The notes beneath the pieces were generated by a model. The model worked only from the letters and a program-made list of their open reading frames with translations, was not told the origin of the DNA and did not search any database. Below are positions 54,524 to 62,455 of a stretch of 64,000 bases of DNA, piece by piece. Source of the stretch: Nostoc sp. NMS8 (GTDB lineage: Bacteria > Cyanobacteriota > Cyanobacteriia > Cyanobacteriales > Nostocaceae); assembly GCF_017115045.1 (NCBI RefSeq), contig NZ_JABXKK010000062.1, positions 62,001 to 126,000 on the forward strand. Direction: 5' to 3'. The number at the start of each line of letters is the position of its first letter. Within the stretch, counting starts at the first letter, position 1. The translations under genes and the position numbers were made by a program.

Positions 54524-55774
54524 ATGCCAGCAACATCTTTTTATACAGACGCCCCCTACAACACCAAAAAGTCCCGTCAGGCTTTGGACTCGGATCTCAC
54601 GGTTGATGACAGTGAGTTATCGGTAGATGACCTACAGGAGCTAGAACTGGCTTCTGTTGACAATGCTAACTTTGCTGCTAGCACTAACCGTCGGAGTACA
54701 GACCTAGTACGTTTATATCTTCAAGAAATTGGTCGGGTTCGCTTGTTGGGGCGTGATGAAGAGGTTTCAGAAGCTCAAAAAGTCCAACGTTACTTGCGGA
54801 TGCGGATAGTACTTGCTAAGGCCGCCAAGGAAGGGGATGAAGTGATTATGCCCTATCTTCGGTTAATAGAAGTTCAAGAACGTCTTACTTCCGAACTAGG
54901 ACATCGGCCGTCTTTGGAAAGATGGGCTGCTACTGCTGATATAGTTTTATCCGATCTTAGGCCAACTTTGGCAGATGGTAAACGTCGCTGGGCTGAAATC
55001 GCCAAGTTGACTGTAGAAGAGTTGGAGCAAGTTCAGTCCCAAGGACTCCAAGCAAAAGAACACATGATTAAGGCGAATCTTCGCTTAGTTGTGTCTGTTG
55101 CTAAGAAGTATCAAAATCGTGGTTTGGAATTATTGGATTTAGTCCAAGAAGGTACATTAGGTTTGGAGCGAGCTGTAGAAAAATTTGACCCAACTAAGGG
55201 TTATCGCTTCAGTACCTATGCTTACTGGTGGATTCGTCAGGGTATTACACGGGCGATCGCTACTTCTAGTCGCACGATTCGCCTACCGGTTCATATCACC
55301 GAAAAGTTAAACAAAATCAAAAAGGCTCAACGCAAAATTGCTCAAGAAAAAGGTCGCACCCCAACTCTAGAAGATTTAGCAACTGAGTTAGAGATGACAC
55401 CGACCCAAGTACGAGAAGTTTTGTTGCGGGTTCCTCGCTCAGTTTCTTTGGAAACCAAAGTAGGAAAAGATAAAGACACTGAGTTAGGCGAATTACTCGA
55501 AACCGACAGTGTAACTCCAGAAGAGATGTTAATGCGAGAATCTTTACAAAGAGATTTGCATCATCTTCTGTCAGATTTGACTAGCCGGGAGCGCGATGTA
55601 ATTTTGATGCGGTTTGGTTTGGCAGATGGTCATCCTTATTCTTTAGCAGAAATTGGTCGCGCTCTTGATTTATCGCGCGAACGAGTCCGCCAAATTGAAT
55701 CCAAGGCTTTGCAAAAGCTACGTCAACCCAAGCGCCGCAACCTCATCCGCGACTATTTGGAGTCTCTAAGTTAG
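54524..55774 (+). CDS. sigC: RNA polymerase group 2 sigma factor, SigC type
   Basis: A 416-residue sigma-70 family protein. Region 1.2 is TDLVRLYLQEIGRVRLLGRD, region 2 ANLRLVVSVAKKYQNRGLEL with the core-binding part DLVQEGTLGLERAV, region 2.4 YAYWWIRQGITRAIATSS, region 3 from about residue 265, and region 4.2 YSLAEIGRALDLSRERVRQI. The N-terminus MPATSFYTDAPYNTKKSRQA and the whole length match heterocystous SigC as I remember it. Group 2 factors direct stress and nutrient programmes; SigC is linked to the shift to nitrogen deprivation in Anabaena. I choose the ATG at 54524 over a TTG at 54494. Two hairpins follow the stop. Confidence 0.93.
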   Translation: MPATSFYTDAPYNTKKSRQALDSDLTVDDSELSVDDLQELELASVDNANFAASTNRRSTDLVRLYLQEIGRVRLLGRDEEVSEAQKVQRYLRMRIVLAKAAKEGDEVIMPYLRLIEVQERLTSELGHRPSLERWAATADIVLSDLRPTLADGKRRWAEIAKLTVEELEQVQSQGLQAKEHMIKANLRLVVSVAKKYQNRGLELLDLVQEGTLGLERAVEKFDPTKGYRFSTYAYWWIRQGITRAIATSSRTIRLPVHITEKLNKIKKAQRKIAQEKGRTPTLEDLATELEMTPTQVREVLLRVPRSVSLETKVGKDKDTELGELLETDSVTPEEMLMRESLQRDLHHLLSDLTSRERDVILMRFGLADGHPYSLAEIGRALDLSRERVRQIESKALQKLRQPKRRNLIRDYLESLS

Positions 55775-55786
55775 TCATTTGTCATT

Positions 55787-55825
55787 AGTCATTTGTCATT
55801 AGAAAACTACACTTGACAAATGACT
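55787..55825 (+). other. 12-bp hairpin just after sigC
   Basis: AGTCATTTGTCA (55787-55798) pairs perfectly with TGACAAATGACT (55814-55825). The arms carry the GTCATTTGTCATTAG repeat that is common between genes here. Confidence 0.7.
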
Positions 55826-55831
55826 AGGGAC

Positions 55832-55867
55832 AAAAGGCTGATTTGATCCCTAAGTTAAAAGCCTTTT
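55832..55867 (+). terminator. Probable sigC terminator
   Basis: AAAAGGCT (55832-55839) pairs with AGCCTTTT (55860-55867), with the T-rich arm followed by ATTGG. The loop is 20 bases, so strength is uncertain. Confidence 0.6.
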
Positions 55868-56193
55868 ATTGGCTTACAGCAAATAATTAGCATTAAACTG
55901 TATAAGAGTTTTCCCCAATCTTTGCTCAGATATCTTGAAGGTGGGAAGCAACTAAGCAATTCAAATTTAACTTAGGCAAAATTCAACGTCAAGGGATGCA
56001 ATTGTTACAAGTATCCTAATTATTAGCTGTATGCAAATTAAATGCACTACAGCTTATTACTTGAATTTTGCTCAAGATTTGATGAATTGTTCTTAAATAT
56101 TTAGTAAGAATTCTCAATAGGCAATGATTGTTGCAAATTGCTCAAAAGATTTGTTATATTCTCAATTAACGATATTTGTTGAGAAATATTAGT

Positions 56194-56649
56194 ATGACTG
56201 TCTACACAACTACTTCACTTAAGGCAGAATTGAACGACCGAGGCTGGCGTTTAACTCCCCAGCGCGAAACAATTTTACACATTTTTCAAGAACTTCCGCA
56301 AGGTGAACATCTGAGTGCGGAGGATCTTTATCATCGGCTAGAAACTGATGGTGAAGGGATCAGTCTGTCAACTATTTATCGGACTTTGAAGTTGATGGCC
56401 AGGATGGGAATTTTACGGGAATTAGAATTGGGCGAGGGACATAAGCATTATGAGATCAACCAGCCCTATCCTCATCACCACCATCACTTAATTTGTGTTA
56501 GATGCAACTCAACTATTGAGTTTAAAAATGACTCAATTTTAAAAATTGGGTCAAAAACCGCTCAAAAAGAAGGTTTTCACCTTTTAGACTGTCAAATGAC
56601 TATTCATGCAGTGTGTCCCAAGTGCCAACGGGCGCTGATGCCGCTTTAG
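56194..56649 (+). CDS. Fur-family metal-responsive repressor, probably Zur/FurB
   Basis: A 151-residue Fur-family regulator. The winged helix contains RGWRLTPQRETILHIF and the recognition helix STIYRTLKLMARMG. Metal sites are visible as HKHYEINQPYPHHHHH, two CxxC pairs (CVRC, CPKC) forming the structural zinc site, and further His and Glu between. Three Fur paralogues are known in Anabaena (FurA, FurB/Zur, FurC/PerR). The sequence, especially the end VCPKCQRALMPL, looks closest to Zur, but I cannot settle this by eye. The ATG at 56194 is preferred over TTG at 56176. It is convergent with the peptidoglycan-binding gene. Confidence 0.88.
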   Translation: MTVYTTTSLKAELNDRGWRLTPQRETILHIFQELPQGEHLSAEDLYHRLETDGEGISLSTIYRTLKLMARMGILRELELGEGHKHYEINQPYPHHHHHLICVRCNSTIEFKNDSILKIGSKTAQKEGFHLLDCQMTIHAVCPKCQRALMPL

Positions 56650-56781
56650 GGACTTGGGTAGATAAATAAGACGAAACTACTCAAATTTACCAAATAAATG
56701 GAATCTGAGCAGTTCGTAATTTGCTGTTACTGGAGGCAAGCAACCAGTTGGGAACTGATACTAACGACACCAAAGCGGATG

Positions 56782-57933
56782 TTAAAAGCGTCCGCTCTTA
56801 AGATCCTTGAGACTGATGCCATAGAATTCTTGGGCTTGCTTAATTGCTTTTTTGGTGTCATCTGCCATCACACCATTCAGTTTGCCTTTATAAAAACCCC
56901 GCTCCCGTAGTCGCGTTTGGATTTCTAGGGTATTAAATTCGCTTTTGCTAGTAGTATTAACTGAGCTATATAACTTAGCTCGCGTAGTTGGGCCTGCAAC
57001 ACCACTTGCTGTTAAGAAATTAGCTGTCTGAAATCTCTTTACAGCATCAGCAGTAAAGGGGCCATAGTAGCCATTTGGCTCTCCCTCTAAATATCCTGCT
57101 TGGATCAATTGTTCTTGAAGGATTCTAACAGGCTCACCGCGATCGCCTACACGAAGTTTGTCTCGATTGACTACCTTTTTAGGAGCCTCTTCGCCATCAC
57201 CAATGCCAATTCCTGGCAGTTTACGTAATGTTGCTGGGCCTGCAATGCCATCAACGCTTAATTTGTAAGAATCTTGGAACCGCTTGACAGATTCTTCAGT
57301 AATTGGGCCAAATATTCCTGTAGCGTTTCCGTAATAAAAGCCTGCAACTCTTAACCGTTCTTGCAAAGCTCTCACATCTTCACCTTCATCCCCCTTAGCA
57401 AGGTAGCTGGGATTGCGGCGTTTGCTGGTAGCTGAACTAGCTGAACTAGCTGAAGTAGTAGTGCTGGGCTTTTTGGCTTGTGCGCTTACAGCAGTAGTTT
57501 TTTTAGTTTGTGTTGTTGCCACAACTGTGGACTTTTTGGCTTGCCAACTTTCTAATTTTTGCAGGGTGCTGGCTCCAACAATGCCATCCACTGGTAAACC
57601 AGCGGCTTTTTGGAAGCGCCGCACAGCTTCTTGTGTGGATACGTCATATACTTGGCTAACAGAAGTTTGGTAAAAACCTGCTGTTCTTAACTTTTGTTGT
57701 AGATTTCTGACAGAAGGGCCTTGATCGCCTTTTTCTAGTGCCATGACGCTGCTCACAGCACCAAGAATAGATAAAGACAGAGCAAGGGGCAACATATACT
57801 TCCAAGCCCTACCAGAAAGCCTTTTCCAGTCTGGCGCAGCTGCTTTGTTAAACAAAGAACTGAGGGATACCAATTCACTGGGTGTGCTGTCTTCGTAGGC
57901 GAAAGCTAGGTGCAAATACGCAAGATTTTCCAT
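56782..57933 (-). CDS. Membrane-anchored protein with repeated peptidoglycan-binding domains
   Basis: A 383-residue protein. A cytoplasmic N-terminus of about 45 residues precedes one membrane helix (YMLPLALSLSILGAVSSVMA). Then follow PG_binding_1 modules at about 68-120, 178-232 and 262-316 (pattern VRxLQxxLxxAGFY...G.....TxxAVxxFQ), and a fourth diverged one near 335-378. A Lys/Thr/Ser-rich linker (about 135-170) separates the first two. No catalytic domain is fused, so it may tether the envelope or recruit partners to peptidoglycan. It starts nine bases after the end of cobN on the same strand, giving a likely shared transcript. Confidence 0.9.
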   Translation of the reverse strand: MENLAYLHLAFAYEDSTPSELVSLSSLFNKAAAPDWKRLSGRAWKYMLPLALSLSILGAVSSVMALEKGDQGPSVRNLQQKLRTAGFYQTSVSQVYDVSTQEAVRRFQKAAGLPVDGIVGASTLQKLESWQAKKSTVVATTQTKKTTAVSAQAKKPSTTTSASSASSATSKRRNPSYLAKGDEGEDVRALQERLRVAGFYYGNATGIFGPITEESVKRFQDSYKLSVDGIAGPATLRKLPGIGIGDGEEAPKKVVNRDKLRVGDRGEPVRILQEQLIQAGYLEGEPNGYYGPFTADAVKRFQTANFLTASGVAGPTTRAKLYSSVNTTSKSEFNTLEIQTRLRERGFYKGKLNGVMADDTKKAIKQAQEFYGISLKDLKSGRF

Positions 57934-57942
57934 ATTTGTTTC

Positions 57943-60900
57943 CTACACCATTGATTTTTCTTCGATAACTGCTTCAGCTTGATGTACTATGTTCCTCAAA
58001 GCTTCTAATGTTCCTATATCTACATCCTCCCACAAATTGCGCTGATGTGCTTCTAATAATTTTTCAGCAATATCACGCAGAGCATAAGGGTTCTTTTGCT
58101 GAATAAATTCTACAACAACTGGATCGAGTAAATAAGCGTCTACTATACCTTGATACATGTAATCTTCAACACATTTAGCTGTTGCATCGTAGGCGAAGAG
58201 ATAATCTACTGTCGCCGCCATTTCAAAGGCTCCCTTGTATCCGTGACGCATAACTCCTGCAATCCACTTGGGATTAACTACGCGAGAACGATACACTCGT
58301 GCAATTTCTTCTTTCAGTTGGCGAACGCGTGGTTGTGCGGGTATAGAATTATCTCCAAAATAAGTTTGAGGATTTTTTCCCTGTAGAGAACGCACTGCTG
58401 CTGTTAAGCCACCCTGAAATTGGTAATAATCATCAGAATCGAGTAGGTCGTGTTCCCGGTTATCTTGATTGTGCAGGACAACTTGCATTTGTGCCAAGCG
58501 TTGTTTGAAGGCTTCGGTATTGGGGACTGGGGACTGGGGACTATTAAGAGGCAGAGGGGCAGGGGGCAGGGGGCAGGGGGAAGTAATTTCCTCTCCTCGG
58601 CTCCCTGCTCCCTGCTCCCCTACTTCTGTTCCTGAAGAGTAGGCGTAAGAACTCCAGTTAATGTAAGCGCGGGCTAAATCTTGGTCATCTGTCCAGTTTT
58701 GCGATTCGATTAAACCTTGGAGTCCAGCGCCGTAAGCACCTGGGCGAGAACCAAAGATGCGATAGCGCGATCGCACCGTAGCTTCTTGTATAGTTAATCC
58801 TTGGCTTGTCCACAAATCAGTTTCTTGGCGAACTGCATCGGCGAGGGGATTTTGTTCTGGCGGTTCATCTAAGTCTGCTACTGCTGATACTGCTTGATCG
58901 AATAAGTCAATTAAGTTGGGAAAAGCATCGCGGAAGAATCCCGAAATTCGCAAGGTGACATCTACACGGGGACGCCCCAAAATCGCTAAGGGCAAAATTT
59001 CAAAATCCACTACTCGCCGCGCTGCACCATCCCATACAGGTTGAACTCCGAGTAAAGCCAAGGCTTCGGCTATATCATCACCGCCTGTTCTCATGGTGGC
59101 TGTTCCCCACAATGATAAGCCTAGTGTTTTGGGATACTCGCCATGTTCTTGAGTGTAATATTCTACGAGGGTTTCGGCGGCTTTTCTGCCGATATCCCAA
59201 GCTGTCTCTGTGGGAATGGCGCGAATATCGACAGAATAAAAGTTTTTCCCTGTTGGTAGAACTTCTGGGCGGCCGCGTGTGGGTGCGCCAGATGGAGCGC
59301 TGGGGACATACCCGCCATCGAGTCCGTGTAATAAATGGGTGATTTCTTCGGGGGTTTTTTGTAAGGCTGGGAGGAGGCGATCGCTTATCCAGTTAAGGGT
59401 AGTGCTGAGTGGGGAGTTAGGAGTGAGGAGTGAGGAGTGAGGAGTTCTGAATTCTGAATTCTGATTTATTAATTGTTCTACTAAAAGGGCGGCGTGTTCT
59501 TCTAAAACTTCGACGATATCACCGAAGGTACGGCATTGTGTGCCATTGACTATTGAGTATTCACCACTAGTCATTGACAAATCGGCTGTGAGGGGATCGA
59601 AATCTAGTCCCCAATCTTGAGCGATCGCACGAGTAATACCTGAAGAATGGCGATTGGGGATGCGAGCGATCGCTACTATTAAATCTCGTAGCTGCCTTCC
59701 TTGGGGACATTTCCCAAAAATGTGCAACCCATCGCGGATTTGGGCTTCTTTCAATTCACACAGATAGCCACCGATAGAATTCAAAATTAAGGATTCAGAC
59801 TTAAAAATTTCTGTTTCATTTTGGATTCCTAAATCTAGATGGAGATTTTCTTTGATCACCAGTTCGTGGATGCGATCGCGAATCACTGGCAAACGTGAAG
59901 GATCTAAACTGTCGGCTTCATAATACTCATCAATTAAATTTTCTAACTGTTGTAAAGAACCATAGAGTTCCGCGCGAGTCATTGGCGGCGTGAGATGATC
60001 TATAATCACCGCTTGAGCGCGACGTTTGGCTTGGGAACCTTCACCAGGATCGTTGACAATAAACGGGTACAGGTGGGGAAGTGCGCCGAAGGCTACTTCT
60101 GGATAACAATTGTTCGATAAAGCCACACTTTTACCCGGTAGCCATTCTAGATTTCCGTGTTTTCCCACATGAACTACAGCATCAGCACCAAAAGTTTCTC
60201 TAATCCAATAGTAGAAAGCTAAATAATCATGGGTTGGTTCTAAATCCGGCGCATGATAATTCAAACTGGGGTCATTATCATAACCCCTTGCTGGCTGAAT
60301 TCCCACAAAAATGTTGCCGAGTTGAATTCCAGGAACGGGGATGGAGGCAGAGGGGCGGGGTGCAGGGGGCAGGGGAGAAGAGTTTTCACCTTTGCCTCCC
60401 GCACTTTGCCCCAGTCCCCACCTTTCAGTAATACCTTGCTGAACTGCTGGCGGTAATGAAGCGAAATATTCTTGATATTCTTTCCAAGAGACGCTTTGGT
60501 GTACTGGAAGCCATTCTCTACCTTCTGGATCGTTGGTTACACCAGATGTTAGCCGTTGAATCAACTCGTCTCCTTGAGCAGGTAGATTTTCTACTTCATA
60601 CCCAGCCTGATGTAAAGCTTGCAGGATTTCAACACAACTAGCTGGGGTGTCGAGTCCCACACCATTGGCGAGGCGGCCATTGCGGTTGGGGTAGTTTGCC
60701 AGAATCAGGGCAATTCGCCGTTCTTGGGGGGGTTTGGAACGTAGACGCGCCCAATTTGCTGCTAGTTTAGCAACGAACTCAATGCGATCGCTCACTGGTT
60801 CATAAATTACCACATCTGTCTCTAAATGAGGATTACGAGTTTGCAATGCTTTAAAAGACACAGCACGAGTAATAATCCGCCCATCTACTTCTGGTAGCGC

Positions 60901-62361
60901 CACATTCATCCCAATATCGCGGGGAGAAAGCCCTTGAAACTGTGACTCCCACTGCTCAATTGATCCGCCACTGAGAATTACCTGCAACACAGGCACATCT
61001 AATTTTTGCCACAGTTCGGTTTGGGGTGTTTCACTTTCCAATCGTGCTAGAGAAAAACTGGTGGTATTTAGCAGCACAGCGATTGATTCGGCTTCTTTGG
61101 GTTGGAAAAATTCACTCAACTCAACTTGCACATCTGGTTCACGCAATGAAGAAACAAATACTGGCACTGGTTGTAAATTTTTCTGTACCAAAGCTTCGCA
61201 TAAAGCATCAATTACTTTAGTATTCCCCGCTAAATAATGAGCGCGGTAGAAAAGGATGCCGACTTTTGGCATTGGGCATTGGAAGCTTTGAGGTTCAGAG
61301 GTGGATTCATCCAGTTCAAAGGTGGATGAACGGAGTTCCGAGGTGGATTCATCCAGTTCAAAGGTGGATGAACGGAGTTCCGAGGTGGATTCATCCAGTT
61401 CAAAGGTGGATGAACGGAGTTCCGAGGTGGATTCATCCAGTTCAAAGGTGGATGAACGGAGTTCCGAGGTGGATTCATCCAGTTCAAAGGTGGATGAACG
61501 GAGTTCCGAGGTGGATTCATCCAGTTCAAAGGTGGATGAACGGAGTTTTGAGGTGGATTCATCCAGTTCAAAGGTGGATGAACGGAGTTTTGAGGTGGAT
61601 TCATCCAGTTCAAAGGTGGATGAACGGAGTTTTGAGGTGGATTCATCCAGTTCAAAGGTGGATGAACGGAGTTCTGAGGTGGATTCATCCAGTTCAAAGG
61701 TGGATGAACGAGTATCTGAGGTGGATTCATCCGGTTCAAAAGTGGATGAACGAAGTTCTAACTCTCCCCTGCCCCCCTGCTCCCCTGCCCCCCTGCTCCC
61801 CTGCTCCCCCACTCCCCACTCATACAATCCCACACGCGGAATCGGCTGAGGTGGCGCAGGATTGTATGCAGTTGATAAACAACTATCGGAGATAAATTGC
61901 AGAGCATTAACGAAATTTTCCACGCCGCCTTCGCTAAAATATTGCCATATTTGGTTAACAATAGCCAAGGGCACGGTAGACTGGGAAATTAAATCGGGAT
62001 CAAAAGCGTCATCCCCTGGCATTACAATGAGGGTTCTACTATTACGTTGCACAATTTCCTGCACTACTTCTAAGCCATAACCCCAATAAGAGCGTCCTCC
62101 TAACAAGCGCAAAATAATTACTTGGGCATGTTCTAAAACTTGCTCTCCATAAGTATCTATACTTAATTGTTGCTGCAACTGCAACAGGTTGGCGACTCTT
62201 AATGCCGGAAAGCTTATAGGTAATTTGGGAACCGCAGCTGCCAAGGTTTGAATGTCGGTATCAGCAGCCGTAATCAACACGAAAGGCGCTGGAGTTTGTT
62301 CTAAAAAAATTAAACCTTCTGACTGATTCCATCCACCCGATGTGCTACTTATACGATGCAT
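57943..62361 (-). CDS. cobN: Cobaltochelatase CobN subunit with repeat insertions
   Basis: The large subunit of cobalt chelatase, related to magnesium chelatase ChlH, inserting cobalt in aerobic cobalamin synthesis; in cyanobacteria the ATPase subunits may be shared with ChlI/ChlD. The start MHRISSTSGGW and the core (VVHVGKHGNLEWLPGKSVAL, and DPGEGSQAKRRAQA) are clearly CobN. The protein is 1472 residues against roughly 1,250 to 1,300 usual, the excess coming from four repeat-like insertions: an 11-copy 14-residue repeat near residues 202-355, and Pro/Gly-rich tracts near 650-680, 965-990 and 1245-1280. All keep the frame, so the protein may still function. It starts 94 bp from the divergent kinase at 62456. 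Confidence 0.93.
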   Translation of the reverse strand: MHRISSTSGGWNQSEGLIFLEQTPAPFVLITAADTDIQTLAAAVPKLPISFPALRVANLLQLQQQLSIDTYGEQVLEHAQVIILRLLGGRSYWGYGLEVVQEIVQRNSRTLIVMPGDDAFDPDLISQSTVPLAIVNQIWQYFSEGGVENFVNALQFISDSCLSTAYNPAPPQPIPRVGLYEWGVGEQGSRGAGEQGGRGELELRSSTFEPDESTSDTRSSTFELDESTSELRSSTFELDESTSKLRSSTFELDESTSKLRSSTFELDESTSKLRSSTFELDESTSELRSSTFELDESTSELRSSTFELDESTSELRSSTFELDESTSELRSSTFELDESTSELRSSTFELDESTSEPQSFQCPMPKVGILFYRAHYLAGNTKVIDALCEALVQKNLQPVPVFVSSLREPDVQVELSEFFQPKEAESIAVLLNTTSFSLARLESETPQTELWQKLDVPVLQVILSGGSIEQWESQFQGLSPRDIGMNVALPEVDGRIITRAVSFKALQTRNPHLETDVVIYEPVSDRIEFVAKLAANWARLRSKPPQERRIALILANYPNRNGRLANGVGLDTPASCVEILQALHQAGYEVENLPAQGDELIQRLTSGVTNDPEGREWLPVHQSVSWKEYQEYFASLPPAVQQGITERWGLGQSAGGKGENSSPLPPAPRPSASIPVPGIQLGNIFVGIQPARGYDNDPSLNYHAPDLEPTHDYLAFYYWIRETFGADAVVHVGKHGNLEWLPGKSVALSNNCYPEVAFGALPHLYPFIVNDPGEGSQAKRRAQAVIIDHLTPPMTRAELYGSLQQLENLIDEYYEADSLDPSRLPVIRDRIHELVIKENLHLDLGIQNETEIFKSESLILNSIGGYLCELKEAQIRDGLHIFGKCPQGRQLRDLIVAIARIPNRHSSGITRAIAQDWGLDFDPLTADLSMTSGEYSIVNGTQCRTFGDIVEVLEEHAALLVEQLINQNSEFRTPHSSLLTPNSPLSTTLNWISDRLLPALQKTPEEITHLLHGLDGGYVPSAPSGAPTRGRPEVLPTGKNFYSVDIRAIPTETAWDIGRKAAETLVEYYTQEHGEYPKTLGLSLWGTATMRTGGDDIAEALALLGVQPVWDGAARRVVDFEILPLAILGRPRVDVTLRISGFFRDAFPNLIDLFDQAVSAVADLDEPPEQNPLADAVRQETDLWTSQGLTIQEATVRSRYRIFGSRPGAYGAGLQGLIESQNWTDDQDLARAYINWSSYAYSSGTEVGEQGAGSRGEEITSPCPLPPAPLPLNSPQSPVPNTEAFKQRLAQMQVVLHNQDNREHDLLDSDDYYQFQGGLTAAVRSLQGKNPQTYFGDNSIPAQPRVRQLKEEIARVYRSRVVNPKWIAGVMRHGYKGAFEMAATVDYLFAYDATAKCVEDYMYQGIVDAYLLDPVVVEFIQQKNPYALRDIAEKLLEAHQRNLWEDVDIGTLEALRNIVHQAEAVIEEKSMV
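61298..61759 (-). repeat. 42-bp minisatellite, 11 copies, inside cobN
   Basis: Eleven head-to-tail units of 42 bp beginning GAGGTGGATTCATCC, encoding RSSTFELDESTSE plus one residue. Units differ at only a few positions, mostly at the end (TTCC, TTTT or TTCT). Period divisible by three and absence of stop triplets leave several frames open on both strands, which is why other long frames appear there. A C/T-rich tract (61760-61825) adjoins it. Confidence 0.97.
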
Positions 62362-62455
62362 AATCCTGTGTTACCGTTTTAAGTTATTGGTTAGTACATA
62401 ATCAAAACAAACTTTTTTCCCTGGATTCAGCCCTCTCTTACCAAAATGATTGAAA

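Larger units (their letters stand above)
55775..56193. other. Intergenic region between sigC and the Fur-family gene
   Basis: No gene seen. It contains the two hairpins after sigC listed separately; the AT-rich part from about 56000 should hold the promoter of the Fur-family regulator. No clear Fur box was identified by eye. Confidence 0.5.

Noticed and set aside
61298..61759. Regular repeats that could be read as a CRISPR array
   Set aside because: The 42-bp units are contiguous without variable spacers, lie in the cobN frame and have no cas genes nearby.
61230..61895. Several long frames on both strands in the minisatellite
   Set aside because: They exist because a stop-free unit whose length is divisible by three is repeated; only the cobN frame continues into conserved sequence on both sides.
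62362..62455. Possible cobalamin riboswitch upstream of cobN
   Set aside because: The divergent gap is only 94 bp and no B12-box-like sequence or compact helices were seen.
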